DNA of 64,000 nt from positions 14,118,501 through 14,182,500 of the forward strand of contig JAEOAD010000018.1 in assembly GCA_036365145.1 (NCBI GenBank), in the 5' to 3' direction. Below, in pieces: positions 34,012 through 45,165 of this stretch (position 1 is the stretch's first letter; the number at the start of each line of letters is the position of its first letter). Made by a program: the position numbers and the translations under genes. The DNA comes from Orientallactaga sibirica. Its lineage: Eukaryota; Chordata; Mammalia; Rodentia; Dipodidae. Under the pieces are notes generated by a model, which was not told where the DNA came from, ran no database searches, and saw nothing but the letters and a program-made list of their open reading frames with translations.

Positions 34012-34739
34012 GAGGTAAGAATATCACTGTGAGTTTGAGGTCAGCCTGGGAATACAGAGTGAGTCACAGGTCAACCAGGGCCAGAGTGAGACTCTGCCTC
34101 TAAAACAAAAACAACAACAAATAAAGTATACAAACTACAAACAACTCAAATAGCTAAGCAATAAAAATTCAATTAAACAAAATATGGAGCCAGAAACTGT
34201 AAAGAGAGCTCTCAAAAGCAGAAATACACATGGCCAATAAATATTTCAAAAATTTCAATAGCTTTACCCACTAGGGAAAGGCAAATTTTAAAAAATTGAG
34301 ATTTAATCTTACCCCAGTCAGAAGGAACTTCAATCAGAACAAAAGGAAATGAGAACAAATGCTAGAAAGTGTATGAGGAGCGAGGAACCCTCATTCAGCT
34401 TGGTGGGAGTGCACACTGGTCCAGCCACTATGGACATCAGCACAGAAGTTTCTCAAAAAAGCTACAAACAGATCTACCATACAATGCAATTGTACCACAC
34501 TTGGGTTTATAGCTACTTACTCCTCATTTTACTACAGAAATAATTGATCACCCATGTTTCTTGCTGCTCTAAGCAATGGAATTAACCTAGATTTCCATGA
34601 ATTGATGAATGGATAATGAAGATGTGACACATATACACAATGGAATTTTAATTCAGTCTCAGGAAGAGAATATTAGCAATATGGATTAGAAGCAAGGCAG
34701 TGTTTTCTTGATAGGTCATTAGCTAGAAAATGGCCCACA

Positions 34740-35360
34740 GAAACATGGATACCATTCTGCTTTTTCTGGCAAGACGAGAATTTGCTTCTGATTCAGTCCC
34801 ATCCAACCTTCTCATCCCTACTCAGCAAGAACAGCTTCTTGTTTCTTCCTCTGTTTGGGATTGACCATGGGGGCAGATCTTTTACGAGTCAATGTTTTTC
34901 TTGGGCCCACTGACCAATTTGGTTTATCTCCACACACCCGAGTCTGGTGATGAGACCCATACTAACTGGATGTCTCATTCATTTAAGTGGGCCTGAAACA
35001 CATGTGTAAGCCCCTTAAACTCCTTTTCTCCTTCTCAGTGTGAGGGGTATTTTCTTTTTGCTTGGGTAGCATTCTGCTTTGGTTTCTATGTGTGTGAGCT
35101 CTTTACCTAGCAGCTTCTCTCCTGGAGAGAGACCTTTCCCTGTGTGAGCAATATTTTCTCTTACTTCCCTGTCCTTCCCAGTCAGGCTGGGAAGAGGGAG
35201 AACTTCTCTTGGCTTGGACCTTTCTGCTTGTCTTTCCTCAATCCTAACTTCCTCTAAAATAAATTTCATAACTTATCCTTCCCATGTATTTGTGTTCTCA
35301 ATTTTTTGCTGATGTAGATAAGAACTCGAGACTTGAGAGCTGCTGATGTGGGAGTTCTAA
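34740..35360 (+). mobile_element. LTR family LTR-B, plus strand
   Basis: Aligns with 11440-12625: 'tgattcagtcccatcc', 'cccgagtctggtgatgagacc', 'cccagtcaggctgggaag', then CTAAAATAAATTTC as polyadenylation signal at about 35253-35266. The following 'tttgctgatgtagataag' has a counterpart after the first copy, so LTR plus leader sequence may be present. Confidence 0.55.
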
Positions 35361-35774
35361 AAATGTTACAGTGTTATGTGGAGTTATGGCAAGAGTCTAA
35401 GACACTTCAAACATTTAAATACGTATACAGGGCCAAAGTAAATGTGACATGATGTAAAGGAATCCATAAACATAGACTACTCTAAGTGTCTCTAGTGGCG
35501 AATAGTCCATTCTAACATAATTCCACCTTAATCATTACATACAGATAGGGCCGTGCAATTGTTAAAAATGTGGTAATGTTTGGTGTGGGAGTTCTAATCT
35601 AAGAGCTAACTTTCACATCCTTGGTACAACCATGAATATTTAACTGCCAGTCATGTTGTACTAGGTATTTATTTTTAAATGTGATCAGTTTGAATAAAGT
35701 TAGTGTGATAACAACATCTGTATATGTATGTATACACATAAACATTGGAGTAGATGGCGAGAATGTAACTTTAA
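35361..35774. other. Unassigned sequence
   Basis: Nothing recognised. Ordinary AT-rich DNA with one short CA/TA patch at 35715-35740. Confidence 0.35.
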
Positions 35775-35938
35775 AAAGTTATTTATTTATTTGAGAGCTA
35801 GAATGGCCACTGCAAACAAACTCCATATACATACATCACTTCATACATCTGGCTTTATGTGAGTGCTGGGGCATTGAACCCAGGTCTTTAGGCTTTGCAG
35901 GTAAGTGCCTTAACCATTGAGGAATCTCTATAGTCCCC
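35775..35938 (-). repeat. tRNA-derived SINE, short-tailed
   Basis: Minus-strand head near 35938 (diverged). The AG tract is nearly absent (TTTATTTGAGAGCTAG). An old member. Confidence 0.75.
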
Positions 35939-36284
35939 TAGGATGTGACTTTTAAGAATATAGCTGAGTTGATTATGTTGGAAGACATTGACACAATGAC
36001 TAAATGCGCATGAGCATTACGTGCAGAAAATTTGATGGATTTTCTGGCAGCATCTGCCATATCTACCACACTCTTAGTGTTTGGCCAATATTTGTGGAAC
36101 TCATGAGAAAAACATACATAAACTTGACAAACCATACATTTTTCTCTCTGTGCAATTTGCTAAAACTACATTTTCTACATACATAGATCCAGCCATCTGG
36201 TTCTCTTAGAAAAAGAATTCTGTATTCTGAAGATCTTAAAATGTATATATAAATTTATAAATATTTATAGAAATTTAATATAGT

Positions 36285-36430
36285 AAGGGTAAATGAGTTG
36301 AATTCCCTGAGTTTTAATATTTGCTCTGCTATAGATAAGTTCTGGATCCTCTCTGTGCATTTTCCTCTGTTCTATTCAGTAAACATGATAAAGCATTTAC
36401 CTTAGAGCCATACATTTGTAATACCTAGTA
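36285..36430 (+). repeat. MIR-like SINE fragment
   Basis: The order 'gttctggatcctctctgtgcattttcctctg…gataaagcatttaccttag' follows the MIR core (…cctctctgagcctcagtttcc…). Ancient mammalian element, low identity. Confidence 0.45.
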
Positions 36431-36544
36431 CTTAAAGCTGGCTTGACATGGTATGCACAATATAATTGTTTAGTCATATATTTACCATTACTCAAGAATC
36501 TATTTTAAAGTGTTACTTGATTCCTTTAAAATTTATGCTCCATC

Positions 36545-36600
36545 TTTGCTGGGTATGGTGGCATACTCTTGTAATCCTAGCACTTGGGAAGCTAGCTTTA
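36545..36600 (+). repeat. Truncated B1
   Basis: Only the first 55 bp of B1 remain (GCTGGGTATGGTGGCATACTC… to 'agcacttgggaagct'). An AGCTTTATGATCTTAAAATG stretch at 36593 is repeated at 36639 with one base lost. Confidence 0.7.
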
Positions 36601-36683
36601 TGATCTTAAAATGTACAAGATCCTGTATAAACAAACATAGCTTTATATCTTAAAATGTACAAATCACACTAATTTGTAGTACC

Positions 36684-36692
36684 ATAATTCAT

Positions 36693-36735
<43 letters not shown>

Positions 36736-36954
36736 TTTTATTTCCATTTATTTATTTATGAAAGGAGGCAGAGAGAGAGAAAGAGAGAGGGAGAGAGAGA
36801 TAATGGGCACTCCAGGGCCTCCAGACACTGCAAAACAAACTCCAGATGCATGCAACCCCTTGTGCATCTACCTTTCATGGGTCCTGGCAAATCGATCTTG
36901 TGTCCTTCAGCTTTGTAGGCAAGTGCCTTAACTGCTTAGCCATCCCTCCAGCCC
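36684..36954 (-). repeat. tRNA-derived SINE (subfamily A) with (ATTT)n
   Basis: Minus-strand head at 36954. AG tract at 36768-36800, preceded by a near-pure (ATTT)n microsatellite at 36690-36740 that is the expanded tail. Confidence 0.9.
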
Positions 36955-36989
36955 TCATAATAATTTCTTTTTATATCCTACTCTCCATC

Positions 36990-37224
36990 CCTCCATGTTA
37001 TCAGGGAGGAGAGACAGAGAGAGAGAGGGAGAAGAAAACAGATAGTGATGGGCACGCGGATCCAGGTGCTTGCGCCCCCTTGTGGTCAAGTGCGGCACTG
37101 CGCCCTTGCATCACTTTGCATCTGGCTAAACGTGGGACCTGGAGATTGGAACCACTGGTGATTGGAACTGTGTTCTTAGGCTTAGGAGGCAGGCGCCTTA
37201 ACCACTAAGCCATCTCTCCAGCCC
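36990..37224 (-). repeat. tRNA-derived SINE (subfamily B)
   Basis: Follows the previous SINE after about 35 bp in the same orientation. It carries the subfamily B block and GCGCCCCCTTGTGG at 37072-37085, one base from the reversed CTCF core. Confidence 0.9.
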
Positions 37225-37640
37225 CAGTTATGGTTTTGTACATATTATTTTAATTCTGTGGTAAAATCTCTCATACCTTATTTGAAGTCACATATCTAAG
37301 TCATGGAGGGAAAGTATGAAGATAGTTTCCATGTCTTCAAAGCTCAAGACTTCAGTTAAGGAGGTTAAACATGCCATAATATGAAGTAGGAGGAAGAGGT
37401 ATTTGGTAAAGATGGAGAAAATCCATCTACAGGCATGTAGAGTAGACCTCCATTCATGACTCCTCAGGGTTTCTGCTGTGGGCTAATGCTTTGCAAATAC
37501 TGACATGTATGAGCTAAATTCTTTTTTCTACCTTAATTTTCACTGCTCATCCCTTTGACTCCATTGGCCCCACTCTGTCTTGGCTCTGAGTAAACAACCA
37601 CTACCATAAACCCTTCCTGAAGGTGTGGGGACTGAACTGT
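37225..37640. other. Unassigned sequence
   Basis: Nothing recognised. It leads into the acceptor-like sequence at 37640. Confidence 0.35.
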
Positions 37641-37645
37641 TTTTT

Positions 37646-37846
37646 ATCAGGTCTCTGAAGGCAGCCAGGGCTGCCAACTTCCCATCAAAGCCTCATAAAC
37701 CCTTTTATGAGACCTATAAAACACTGCCTGCTCCTGTGAAGGAAGGAGAGGATACTCATCAGACTCAACTCATGCTGGTTTCAGCTGCTTTCTCTCCAAA
37801 CATCAGAGTCCTTAGAAACCAAAAACAGGCCGTGGCCAAACAGTAA
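37646..37846 (+). CDS. Weak candidate exon, unidentified
   Basis: A good acceptor-like sequence (CTGTTTTTTATCAG, ending about 37650) precedes an open segment of about 64 codons closed by TAA at 37844-37846. The peptide (SLKAARAANFPSKPHKPFYE…RNQKQAVAKQ) is basic and not repeat-derived as far as I can see. No family recognised and no partner exon found. It could equally be chance. Confidence 0.15.
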   Translation: MRSLKAARAANFPSKPHKPFYETYKTLPAPVKEGEDTHQTQLMLVSAAFSPNIRVLRNQKQAVAKQ

Positions 37847-38282
37847 GGCAGATATTTTGTTTCTATGCTGCTTTTTTTTTTTTTTTTAAACCAGTCTTTC
37901 CATGCTTACACTGGAGAGCAATTCTGAGTGTCAGAGTCAGAAGTAAGAACCTTGCCTTTTTGGGGACCTTGTCTCTGGTTCAGAGCTGAAAGAATGTTGG
38001 ATTCAGAGTAGATTATGAATTTTTCCTCTATGTGTGTTGAAAGAGGGACCCCCTCTGACAACTTCTCATGGCTTCGCCAGTGTAAATGGACATAGAATCT
38101 GCTTCTGTTTGTGTTCATGTTCCCAGTGTAGATTATGGCTGCCAGAAAGAATGATAACCACTGTGATTTTTAGGTTCACACAACTACCTCAGGCCTTCAT
38201 GATTCTCTCATCAAAATGTTTCATATACTAGTTCACTGTCTCTGCTTTGTTATAGAGAACTGGCTAATTTTAGAATTGGTGG

Positions 38283-38816
38283 TATAATAGGAGTCTTGGG
38301 GATCCTTTCCAATACACCAATGCACCAGTACATTTGGGTATCCCTGGATCCTTGTCTTATAAATTTAAATAATTAAAATCCATACTGGAGAGGATAAGAT
38401 TTAGAGAGACTTTATTAGATAAAGAGAAGGAGCAAGTAGGTGTCCCCTGAGCCCTCCATTTAAGCCCATTTTGGCTGAGATGAGGGGACTTAATGTAGCA
38501 GAGATCTGGAGGTTTGATGAACAGTCCAGAACAAAGGCCTGCCCACCTGGTAAACATCTATTTATAATCTTATTGTGGTGGCCTTTATCCTCAGGCTCAG
38601 GTGAGTCAGAGAGAGAGCTGGTTGGTCTGGACACTGGAAGCTGGCTCAGAGAGAGGTCAACACACCTCAGTAGGGGTGAGAGAGAGCTGATTAAATAGGC
38701 TGGATCAGATGTTGAACCCTGTTCTACTGAAGCAAGGAGATGGTGTGACATCTTTTTGATTCCCTCTTTGTGCCCTCTCTAACTGACAATAATGCTACCT
38801 GACTAATTCTCTCTCA
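38283..38816 (-). mobile_element. ERV1-like solo LTR, family LTR-A
   Basis: Borders TATAATAGGAGTCTTGGGG and AATTCTCTCTCA align with 33136-34011. The flanking GTGG and GTAG agree at three of four bases. It shares 'gcccacctggtaaacatc' and 'ctcaggctcaggtgagtc' with the 17143 copy. Confidence 0.65.
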
Positions 38817-38837
38817 GTAGTGAAGCTGGAAGTTATT

Positions 38838-39180
38838 ATGGTTTACGATTGAATTGTATCCCCAAAGAATAATGTGATGAAGGCTTGGTTTCCAGGTGCT
38901 GGTGCCATTGAGAAGTTGTTGCATCATAATATTGCTAATATCACCAGTGGATTAATTGATTGATGATGACTCTGTAGTTGAATTGGATAGATGGATCTTG
39001 GTTGGATGAACTGAGTAACTGGGAACATATCTTGAAGGGTATATCTTGCCCCTGTTCCCATTTTCTTTCTCTCTCTGTCTGTCTCTCTCCCTTTAACCCC
39101 CACTTCCCTCTTTTCCTGATGTTCACCGTAAGTGAAGCCACTTCATTCCTCTACATGTTGTTCAGTTAGAAATTGAGGCT
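38838..39180 (+). mobile_element. Diverged MaLR-type LTR, plus strand
   Basis: Begins TTATGGTTTACGATTGAATTG and has the pyrimidine block (CTCTCTCTGTCTGTCTCTC) and 3' end layout of the copy at 8950-9325. Old, with borders approximate. Confidence 0.5.
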
Positions 39181-39189
39181 CAGAGAGAA

Positions 39190-40200
39190 CCAGGAGTTGC
39201 CACCTCACATGCCAACCCTCCTTGACATGAGTGGAACTCTTGGCAGGAATAGAACTCATGTCTGATCAAGATTTATCCACAAGACTCATCTACAACAGGC
39301 TACAGTGCCCACTGCTGTCCAGTTTATCCTACTACCTAGGTAGATTGGCTTTGGGGTCTGCCCTCCAAATCTACAAAGCGATCGGGAAGGAATGCATTTT
39401 CTATTCTATAAAGGCTGTGGCCTTCTTCCTGTCACTCTCTCTGCCTACCTTTCCTCATTCTGGCCACTAGGATACATGTAAGTCTGGCCTGCCTTCAACC
39501 CAGCATGGCTGGGTAGAAAGGAAAGCATAATATTATTTTTTTGGCATGGGGGAACTTTTATTCTTGTCTCTGCTTTATTGTTTGGAGTAAATTTTCACAT
39601 TGATTACATGTATGATTTTCCTCTGGTGTCTAAATCTACCACTTGTGTATTTCCTTCATCCAGATCTATCATGTGGACACTTTCACTAACACCCAGCCTT
39701 TTACCTGTGTGACTTCTCTAAACTCCGGTTTGTCCTGTATCCAACTCTCTTTACAACTCATTTCTTATCTAAATATCTTAGACTCTGCTTTGATATTTTC
39801 CCTGTGCTATTTTTCCTTAAGCTTCCACCATTTGGCCTTCTACAGGGAAGCACAAGGCAGATGCTATGTGTATTTCTCTTAAATCTCCCTTACATCTACA
39901 ACTAAGTTCTACCTTCTATGTGCTTGTGGCTCCACTCCAGTCTTTCCTGAAAAACCTTAATTTTTCTTCAATGAACCTCATGAACTATACAGTATTTTCC
40001 AACTAAGTGTGTGTTTCCCACTTTCCATGTGCTTATGGTTCTGCTCTGCCCTTTTTCTTAGATGGCAATTTCCCTTAAATAAATCCCACAATTTGTGATT
40101 TCTCCCTAAATAAACATGACAATTCATACTTTATTCTTCTTGAGTTCATTTCTATCAATTCTTTGTTAAAAATAGAATAGGACCCAAAACTGGTGTTCAT
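39190..40200 (+). mobile_element. Possible LTR-B relative
   Basis: The 5' part ('ggaatagaactcatgtctgatcaag') and the 3' part (CCTTAAATAAATCCC, then CTAAATAAACATG) are laid out as in the other LTR-B copies, but similarity is weak in the middle. Possibly an older subfamily or a composite. Confidence 0.4.
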
Positions 40201-40543
40201 AAACTTGAGGGGGGGACCCCCTCCTGAACTTCCAAATCCTGCATCAGTAGTAGCAAACACAACATTGGAGGATTATTTATCATTCTAAAAAGTGATCTCA
40301 AGGTGGTTATTCCATACTGTTCAACTCTGAGATTCAGACCAATAAAGCATCCTTTGTCTGCAACAGGGTCTATATCTTAGCCAAAAGAAAAGATGAATAA
40401 TGTAAATTTAAATCACATCCTGTTTTGAAAGGTTTTGCTTGAGAGTGATATATCATTTGTCCATTCATATTTCAATTGCCAATTAAAATGAAGATGTAGT
40501 CTGAATTCAAAAGAGTAGGTAATTAAAATTCTGTATCTTAATA

Positions 40544-40579
40544 TTATATATATATATATTATATATATATATATATATA
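40544..40579. repeat. (AT)n microsatellite
   Basis: Two near-perfect AT runs, separated by a single TT break. Confidence 0.95.
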
Positions 40580-41374
40580 ATTCAATAATTTGTTAATAAT
40601 TAACATTTATTTACACTTGTTACCAAAATGGAGTTGAGAGAAAGTACTATTCTCCTGTAACTACAAATATATGTAAGTATTCAGAAATAGCTACACTTTT
40701 GTTACTTAAACATGTAACAAAGAAAAACAACAAATGTTAATAATCCTACTATTAAGATTATTTCTTGTGCTTAGTATTCTAATGTTATATATTTTAAGTC
40801 CCATATGGGAAGAATTCATGCCAAGAATATTAGGAAAAATCTGCTTTTGTTATCAGCTTTTAGTTACTAAGGCAGAGAATATACTTGATAACTTTTAAGA
40901 ATATAGTCAACAAAAAGCTATTAAAACAAACAAAGAGTTGACTGCACACATTTACGCATGAAAACACAAAACAGAAAATGCAAGTTATGACATTATCAAA
41001 ATATACTGTGGAGGCAGAAAGGTAAAAGTGTGTAGACTTTTTTTAAAATAGCTTAAAATGTAATGTTATGGTAATAATAAAAAAATAATACAATATTTTG
41101 TAAGCTTTGTTGCATTTAAAACCACACATCTCTGATAGATATACTGAAGAAAAGAAAAAAGAATCAAATCATACTATTAGAAAAAAAAATCCACAAATAA
41201 TGAAGTTGGTAACATAGGAAGAAAGGAACAACAAAACAACAGAGCAATCAGCAAACGACTACCAAGATGACCTTTTTCTTTTCTTATCAATAATTACTTT
41301 AAATGTAACTTGACTAAATTCTGCAATCATAAGATTCAGAATCATCAGAGAGATAAACAACTTCCAACAATATG
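40580..41374. other. AT-rich, possibly old L1
   Basis: A-rich plus-strand sequence in keeping with the upstream part of the L1 ORF2 fossil that is clear from 41715, but not assignable with confidence. Confidence 0.3.
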
Positions 41375-41715
41375 CTACTGCCACGATTTGAAAAGTAGCA
41401 ACCTTTCCCCAAATCATGCTGAAAATTAATTCTCAATGCAGAAATTTTAAGAATTGTGGACTCTGGGAAGTGATTAAGTGATAAGGACTCTGTCTTTATG
41501 AATTGTATCAGTACCTTTGTAAAAGAACTCATTGGTGAACATATTCTTGTACTTCCATCCATTTTGCCAAGTAGGGCATAGTTCCTGCCTTCTGGTTGAT
41601 GAGCAATAATTCATCATCCTGGGAGTAGACTGTGGCCCTAAACTATACCAAGATCTTGATCTTGAACTTCTCCATCTTCAGAATCATAAGAAATGAATTT
41701 CTATTATTTATAGAT
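41375..41715 (+). mobile_element. MLT1/MST-like MaLR LTR, plus strand
   Basis: Follows the LTR order: 'ctgccacgatttgaaaagtag', 'attctcaatgcagaaattttaag', 'gggaagtgattaagtgataagg', 'atgaattgtatcag' and 'tcttgaacttctccatcttcag', then AGAAATGAATTTCTATTATTTATAG at the 3' end. Highly diverged. Confidence 0.55.
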
Positions 41716-42589
41716 AATCTGCCTACAAATAACATTTTGTAGTCTGTTTACTTTAGCCTTAAAGGCACACAGACAGAAAGTGAAGAAATGAAAAATATAT
41801 TCCATGCAAATGGTAACCAAAAGAGACCAGGAATGATAATATTTATAACACATAAGACAAATCAGGTAAAATCTGTTATAGGAGACAAAGTATGTCACTA
41901 TACAATGAAAATGAGTCATTATATCTTCAGGCCATAACAATGATAAATAAACATGCATTCAACATTATGGCATTAACTATATTAAGAAAACATTGACAGG
42001 AATTTCAATTTGTTACTTTCAAACTAATAATATACATCATCCAGACAAAGAAAACTCTGGACTTGATATTTCAGACCAAATGGGTCTAGGTCATTCAACA
42101 GTATTGTAGTTTTCCCATAGTTTGCATAGTCAACTTGTTTAGAATAAATCATATATAGAACTATTGAACAAATCTTACCCAAGGTTTAAGAAGATTGAAA
42201 TCCTTTCAAGTATTTTTTCTAAGCAGAGTGATAAAACTAGAAATCAGTAATAGGGAAATTCTGAAGGATGTGGAAATTGCACAACTCCCTGGACAAACAA
42301 TGAATTAAAGAAGAAATTACAAAGTATGAGACAAATAAAAAGGAGGACATACCAAATTCACAAGTTTCTGAAAAACAGTGCTAACAAAGAAGTTTATGGT
42401 TACAAATGCCTACAATTTTGGCAAAAAGAACTGTTTCAAATGAACACTCTAATGTTATCTGTGAAGGCAGTAGTAAAAGAAGAACAAACAGAGCCCAAAT
42501 CCACAGAAGGAAGAAACTAATAAAGATCAGAAGAGAAATGAGTTGAATAAGATAATAAATGCAATAGAAAAATGCCAGTAAACTTAGAA

Positions 42590-42612
42590 TTTATATTTAT
42601 TTATTTGCAAGC

Positions 42613-42647
<35 letters not shown>

Positions 42648-42808
42648 AGGCAGACAGAGAGAGAATGGGCATGCCAGGGCCTCTAGCAAACAAACTCCAG
42701 ATGCATGTGTCCCTCATGCATCTGGTTTATGTGGGTCCTGGAGAATTGAACTGGGATCCTTTGGCTTCACAGGCAAATGCCTTAACCTCTAAGCCATTTC
42801 TCCAGCCC
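42590..42808 (-). repeat. tRNA-derived SINE (subfamily A) inside L1
   Basis: Minus-strand head at 42808, AG tract at 42618-42664. The body lacks part of the 'ccactgcaa' block. Confidence 0.9.
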
Positions 42809-42874
42809 CCAGAGTTGATTTTTTTAAAATAAAAGATCAACAAGAATAATAAAACTTTAGACAGACTAAGAAAT

Positions 42875-44495
42875 AAAAGACAGAGGACTGCTGAGAAAGG
42901 CTAGGGCAGAGACACTGGCCTGTTGGGCTGTATCCCTGCTTGGGGGTGGGACCGCAGAGTGGGAGGGAAGACATGCCAAGGGCTCAGAGAGGCTAGGGCT
43001 CAGGGGCGGGATTGCAAAATATAGCTTATTTAAGAATGTCAAATCCGACCATCCATCTGATTTAACATATAATTTACCCTGACAAGGATGGTGAAATTAG
43101 CCCTTCCAATGCAAGCCTACATACCAGGCTTATTTGGTGGTGACTGACCTGGTGTAATCCCAGTTACCTTTTGGGATGGCTTTGGGCTCAGCTATGCTTG
43201 GGTACCTCTTTGCTGTACTGTGGGCTCAGGTAGGCTGTCTGGGTTTGTGGGTCGCTGCTCTGATCCTGCCAGGTGCTGTGTAGGTGAGCTCTCTTCCCCA
43301 GGTCTCTGGTGCTTGCTGGCGCTTGTGCTGGCAGTGGGGGATGGGAGGTTGTGGGTGGAGGCTGAAGTCCACCCACTGATCATCATGATCTTCTTCCTCA
43401 CAAGTTGCTCTGTTGGTCTCTGTTGTCCTCTTTCCACGTTTCTTGAGTTTTCAAGGTTGCTGGTGTGAATGCAAAATCCCCTCACCTATTTTTTTTTTTC
43501 CTCCTGTGGCTCAGGCTGAGGCTGCCAGCTGCGGCAGCATGGAGCTGCTTCTGCCTGTTTCTGTGGGCTCTGGATGGTCTGGATCTCTCCTACTTCTCTG
43601 CTGTGGTTGATAATTTACTATACACCTCACTTTTTAGTAGAAAAGTGTATTTTGCTGGTTTTTTTAAATTTATTTTTATTTATTTTTTCCTTTTTCTCCC
43701 CAGGCTATTTTAGTGAGGTTTCTATGCTGCCATCTTAACCTGATGTGATGCTCACACAAGTGCAGTAGTGGCACACAGCCATGGTGGGTCACCAACTGCT
43801 CTAGATTTGACTAATGGATCTGCTAGGTGGAATGGAACCAATACCTAGAACAGGAAACAAGTCAGAACCATATCCAAAAATGAGCCCACTCTCCAATATC
43901 AAGCTCCCACCAGTAGAGGGATACAAGAGGGCCTACACCTATTAAATTCTCTCTAAAATAATAATGGTTATCCATGTATCTTCCACTGACCTCACTCTCT
44001 GTTGCAGAATCTGCTTCTCTCTTTCAGATGGAGGCATATCCTCAGGACAGAATCAGCCCATCATACCTCAACATGGCACCAGATGAAGCCACTGAGTTAT
44101 AGGGGAAATGAGCAAGAGTGCTGCTTTATCGGTGAACCTGGAACCAGCACAAGAGCGAAGGAGATAGACACAAACAACTCTCAACCCCTACCAAATCAGA
44201 TATCCAGAGACACAGAGACTCACCAAATCTTCTCACTGAAATAGACCTAAAATGAACCCAACATGGCTCAGGGAAATTCTCAGAAGAGGGGCAGGAAGAT
44301 TGTTAGAGCCATGACTTGGGTCATTATACACAGAGTCATTGCCTCTCCCACATAACTGATGACTACCCACATAAGGCAAGACCCACATTACCCATGAGGG
44401 GAGGACAGGGAGAAGGCTAACGATGGTACCATCATAGCTGTATATACACTATATACATAAGTAATAAAAATATTTTTAAAAAAGACAGAGGACTG
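42875..44495 (+). mobile_element. R1 element with perfect 16-bp target duplication
   Basis: AAAAGACAGAGGACTG occurs at 42875-42890 and 44480-44495, perfectly. The inserted 1,589 bp starts with a GC-rich, ORF-less block (42891-43735) including 'tctatgctgccatctt', then the R1 3' section (43736-44479) and an AATAAAAATATTTTTAAAA tail. The duplication length, A tail and insertion at an A-rich target are those of L1-machinery retrotransposition. No L1 ORF2 lies between the GC-rich block and the 3' section, so this may be an internally deleted or non-autonomous form. Confidence 0.8.
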
Positions 44496-44924
44496 AAACA
44501 AGTAAAAGAAGAGATGCTTCAATTTATACCACATAAATACATAGGGTCATATGAGATTAGTATTGATAATATCACTACAAATTTAATAAGTTGAAAGACA
44601 TGGATAAATTTGTATAAATGTAGAGCTTGCCAAAAAACTCACAAAGAAGCAGAGAATCTGAAAAGACCAATAATGAGTAATGACTTGAGTCACTAATGAA
44701 AACTTCCCAACAAAGAAAAGCCCAGGGACATATTGAAGGGTGAATTTTACCTGACATTTCAAAAATTAGTTTCAATCCTTCAAAAACTTTGAAAAGTTGA
44801 AAAAGGAAGAATACTTCCAAATGAAGTTTTCTGAAGTGTGTATTGTGTGTATGATGTGTGTGTGTTCATGTGCATGAGTTTGGGTATGAATGTACCACAG
44901 CATATGTATTGAGGTCTAAGGACA

Positions 44925-45165
44925 ACCTTGTATGTGAGTTGTTTCTTTCCTCCTTTTTTTGAGGCAGTGAAGCTCATTTTTTTTTTAAACTCCTGTTTTG
45001 TGCAGATGCTTCTGAGAGCTTCTTCTGTCTCCACCTCTCTTCTCACCAGAGGCACACCGGGATTACAAATGCCTACTACGTTATACAGCCTGAAAGTGTT
45101 AGGTACTCATGCTTATGGCACAAGAGCTTTATCCTCTGAGCCATCTCCTCAACTCCCAACCTCAT
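44925..45165 (-). repeat. B4-type SINE, minus strand
   Basis: Plus strand shows, in reverse, 'ttttttgaggcagtgaagctc', 'gcacaccgggattacaaatgcc', 'ggtactcatgcttatggcacaag' and 'tcctctgagccatctcctcaac'. That is the B1-like section followed by the ID-like head at the right end. Confidence 0.65.

Larger units (their letters stand above)
33081..34124 (+). repeat. B1 SINE split by an LTR
   Basis: The B1 5' part (33087-33135, 'cagggcatggtggcacatgc…gaaggtagagg') and 3' part (34012-34118, 'gaggtaagaatatcactgtgagtttgagg…') join perfectly when the LTR and one copy of GAGG are removed. AGTATACAA at 33071-33079 and 34125-34133 is the B1 target duplication in L1 sequence. Confidence 0.9.
31830..34735 (+). 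mobile_element. Old L1 ORF2 fossil, plus strand, with nested insertions
   Basis: Four segments appear in the order expected for L1 ORF2. They are a reverse-transcriptase stretch at 31835-32030 (translating like IKNLSVKKPRSR with PG-P-E nearby), the 'aatgccattccaatcaaaatgacatc' region at 32160-32230, a middle part at 32476-33080, and the C-terminal part and 3' region at 34134-34735 ('cacatatacacaatggaattt'). Many stops. Interrupted by a tRNA-SINE and by the B1/LTR/B1 nest. Confidence 0.8.
41716..44830 (+). mobile_element. Old L1 ORF2 fossil, plus strand, with insertions
   Basis: Segments in order: an endonuclease-side part at 41760-42300 ('attccatgcaaatggtaacc', 'ggacttgatatttcagacc', 'agattgaaatcctttcaag'), a middle part at 42300-42570 ('agtttatggttacaaatgcc', 'ataaagatcagaagagaaatg'), and an RT-side part at 44496-44830 ('aaagacatggataaatttg', 'acttcccaacaaagaaaagcccaggg'). 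Many stops. Interrupted by a SINE (42590-42808) and an R1 element (42891-44479). Confidence 0.8.

Noticed and set aside
43908..43922. CTCF-like CCAGTAGAGGGATA
   Set aside because: The essential C after GGG is A, so the core is not satisfied.
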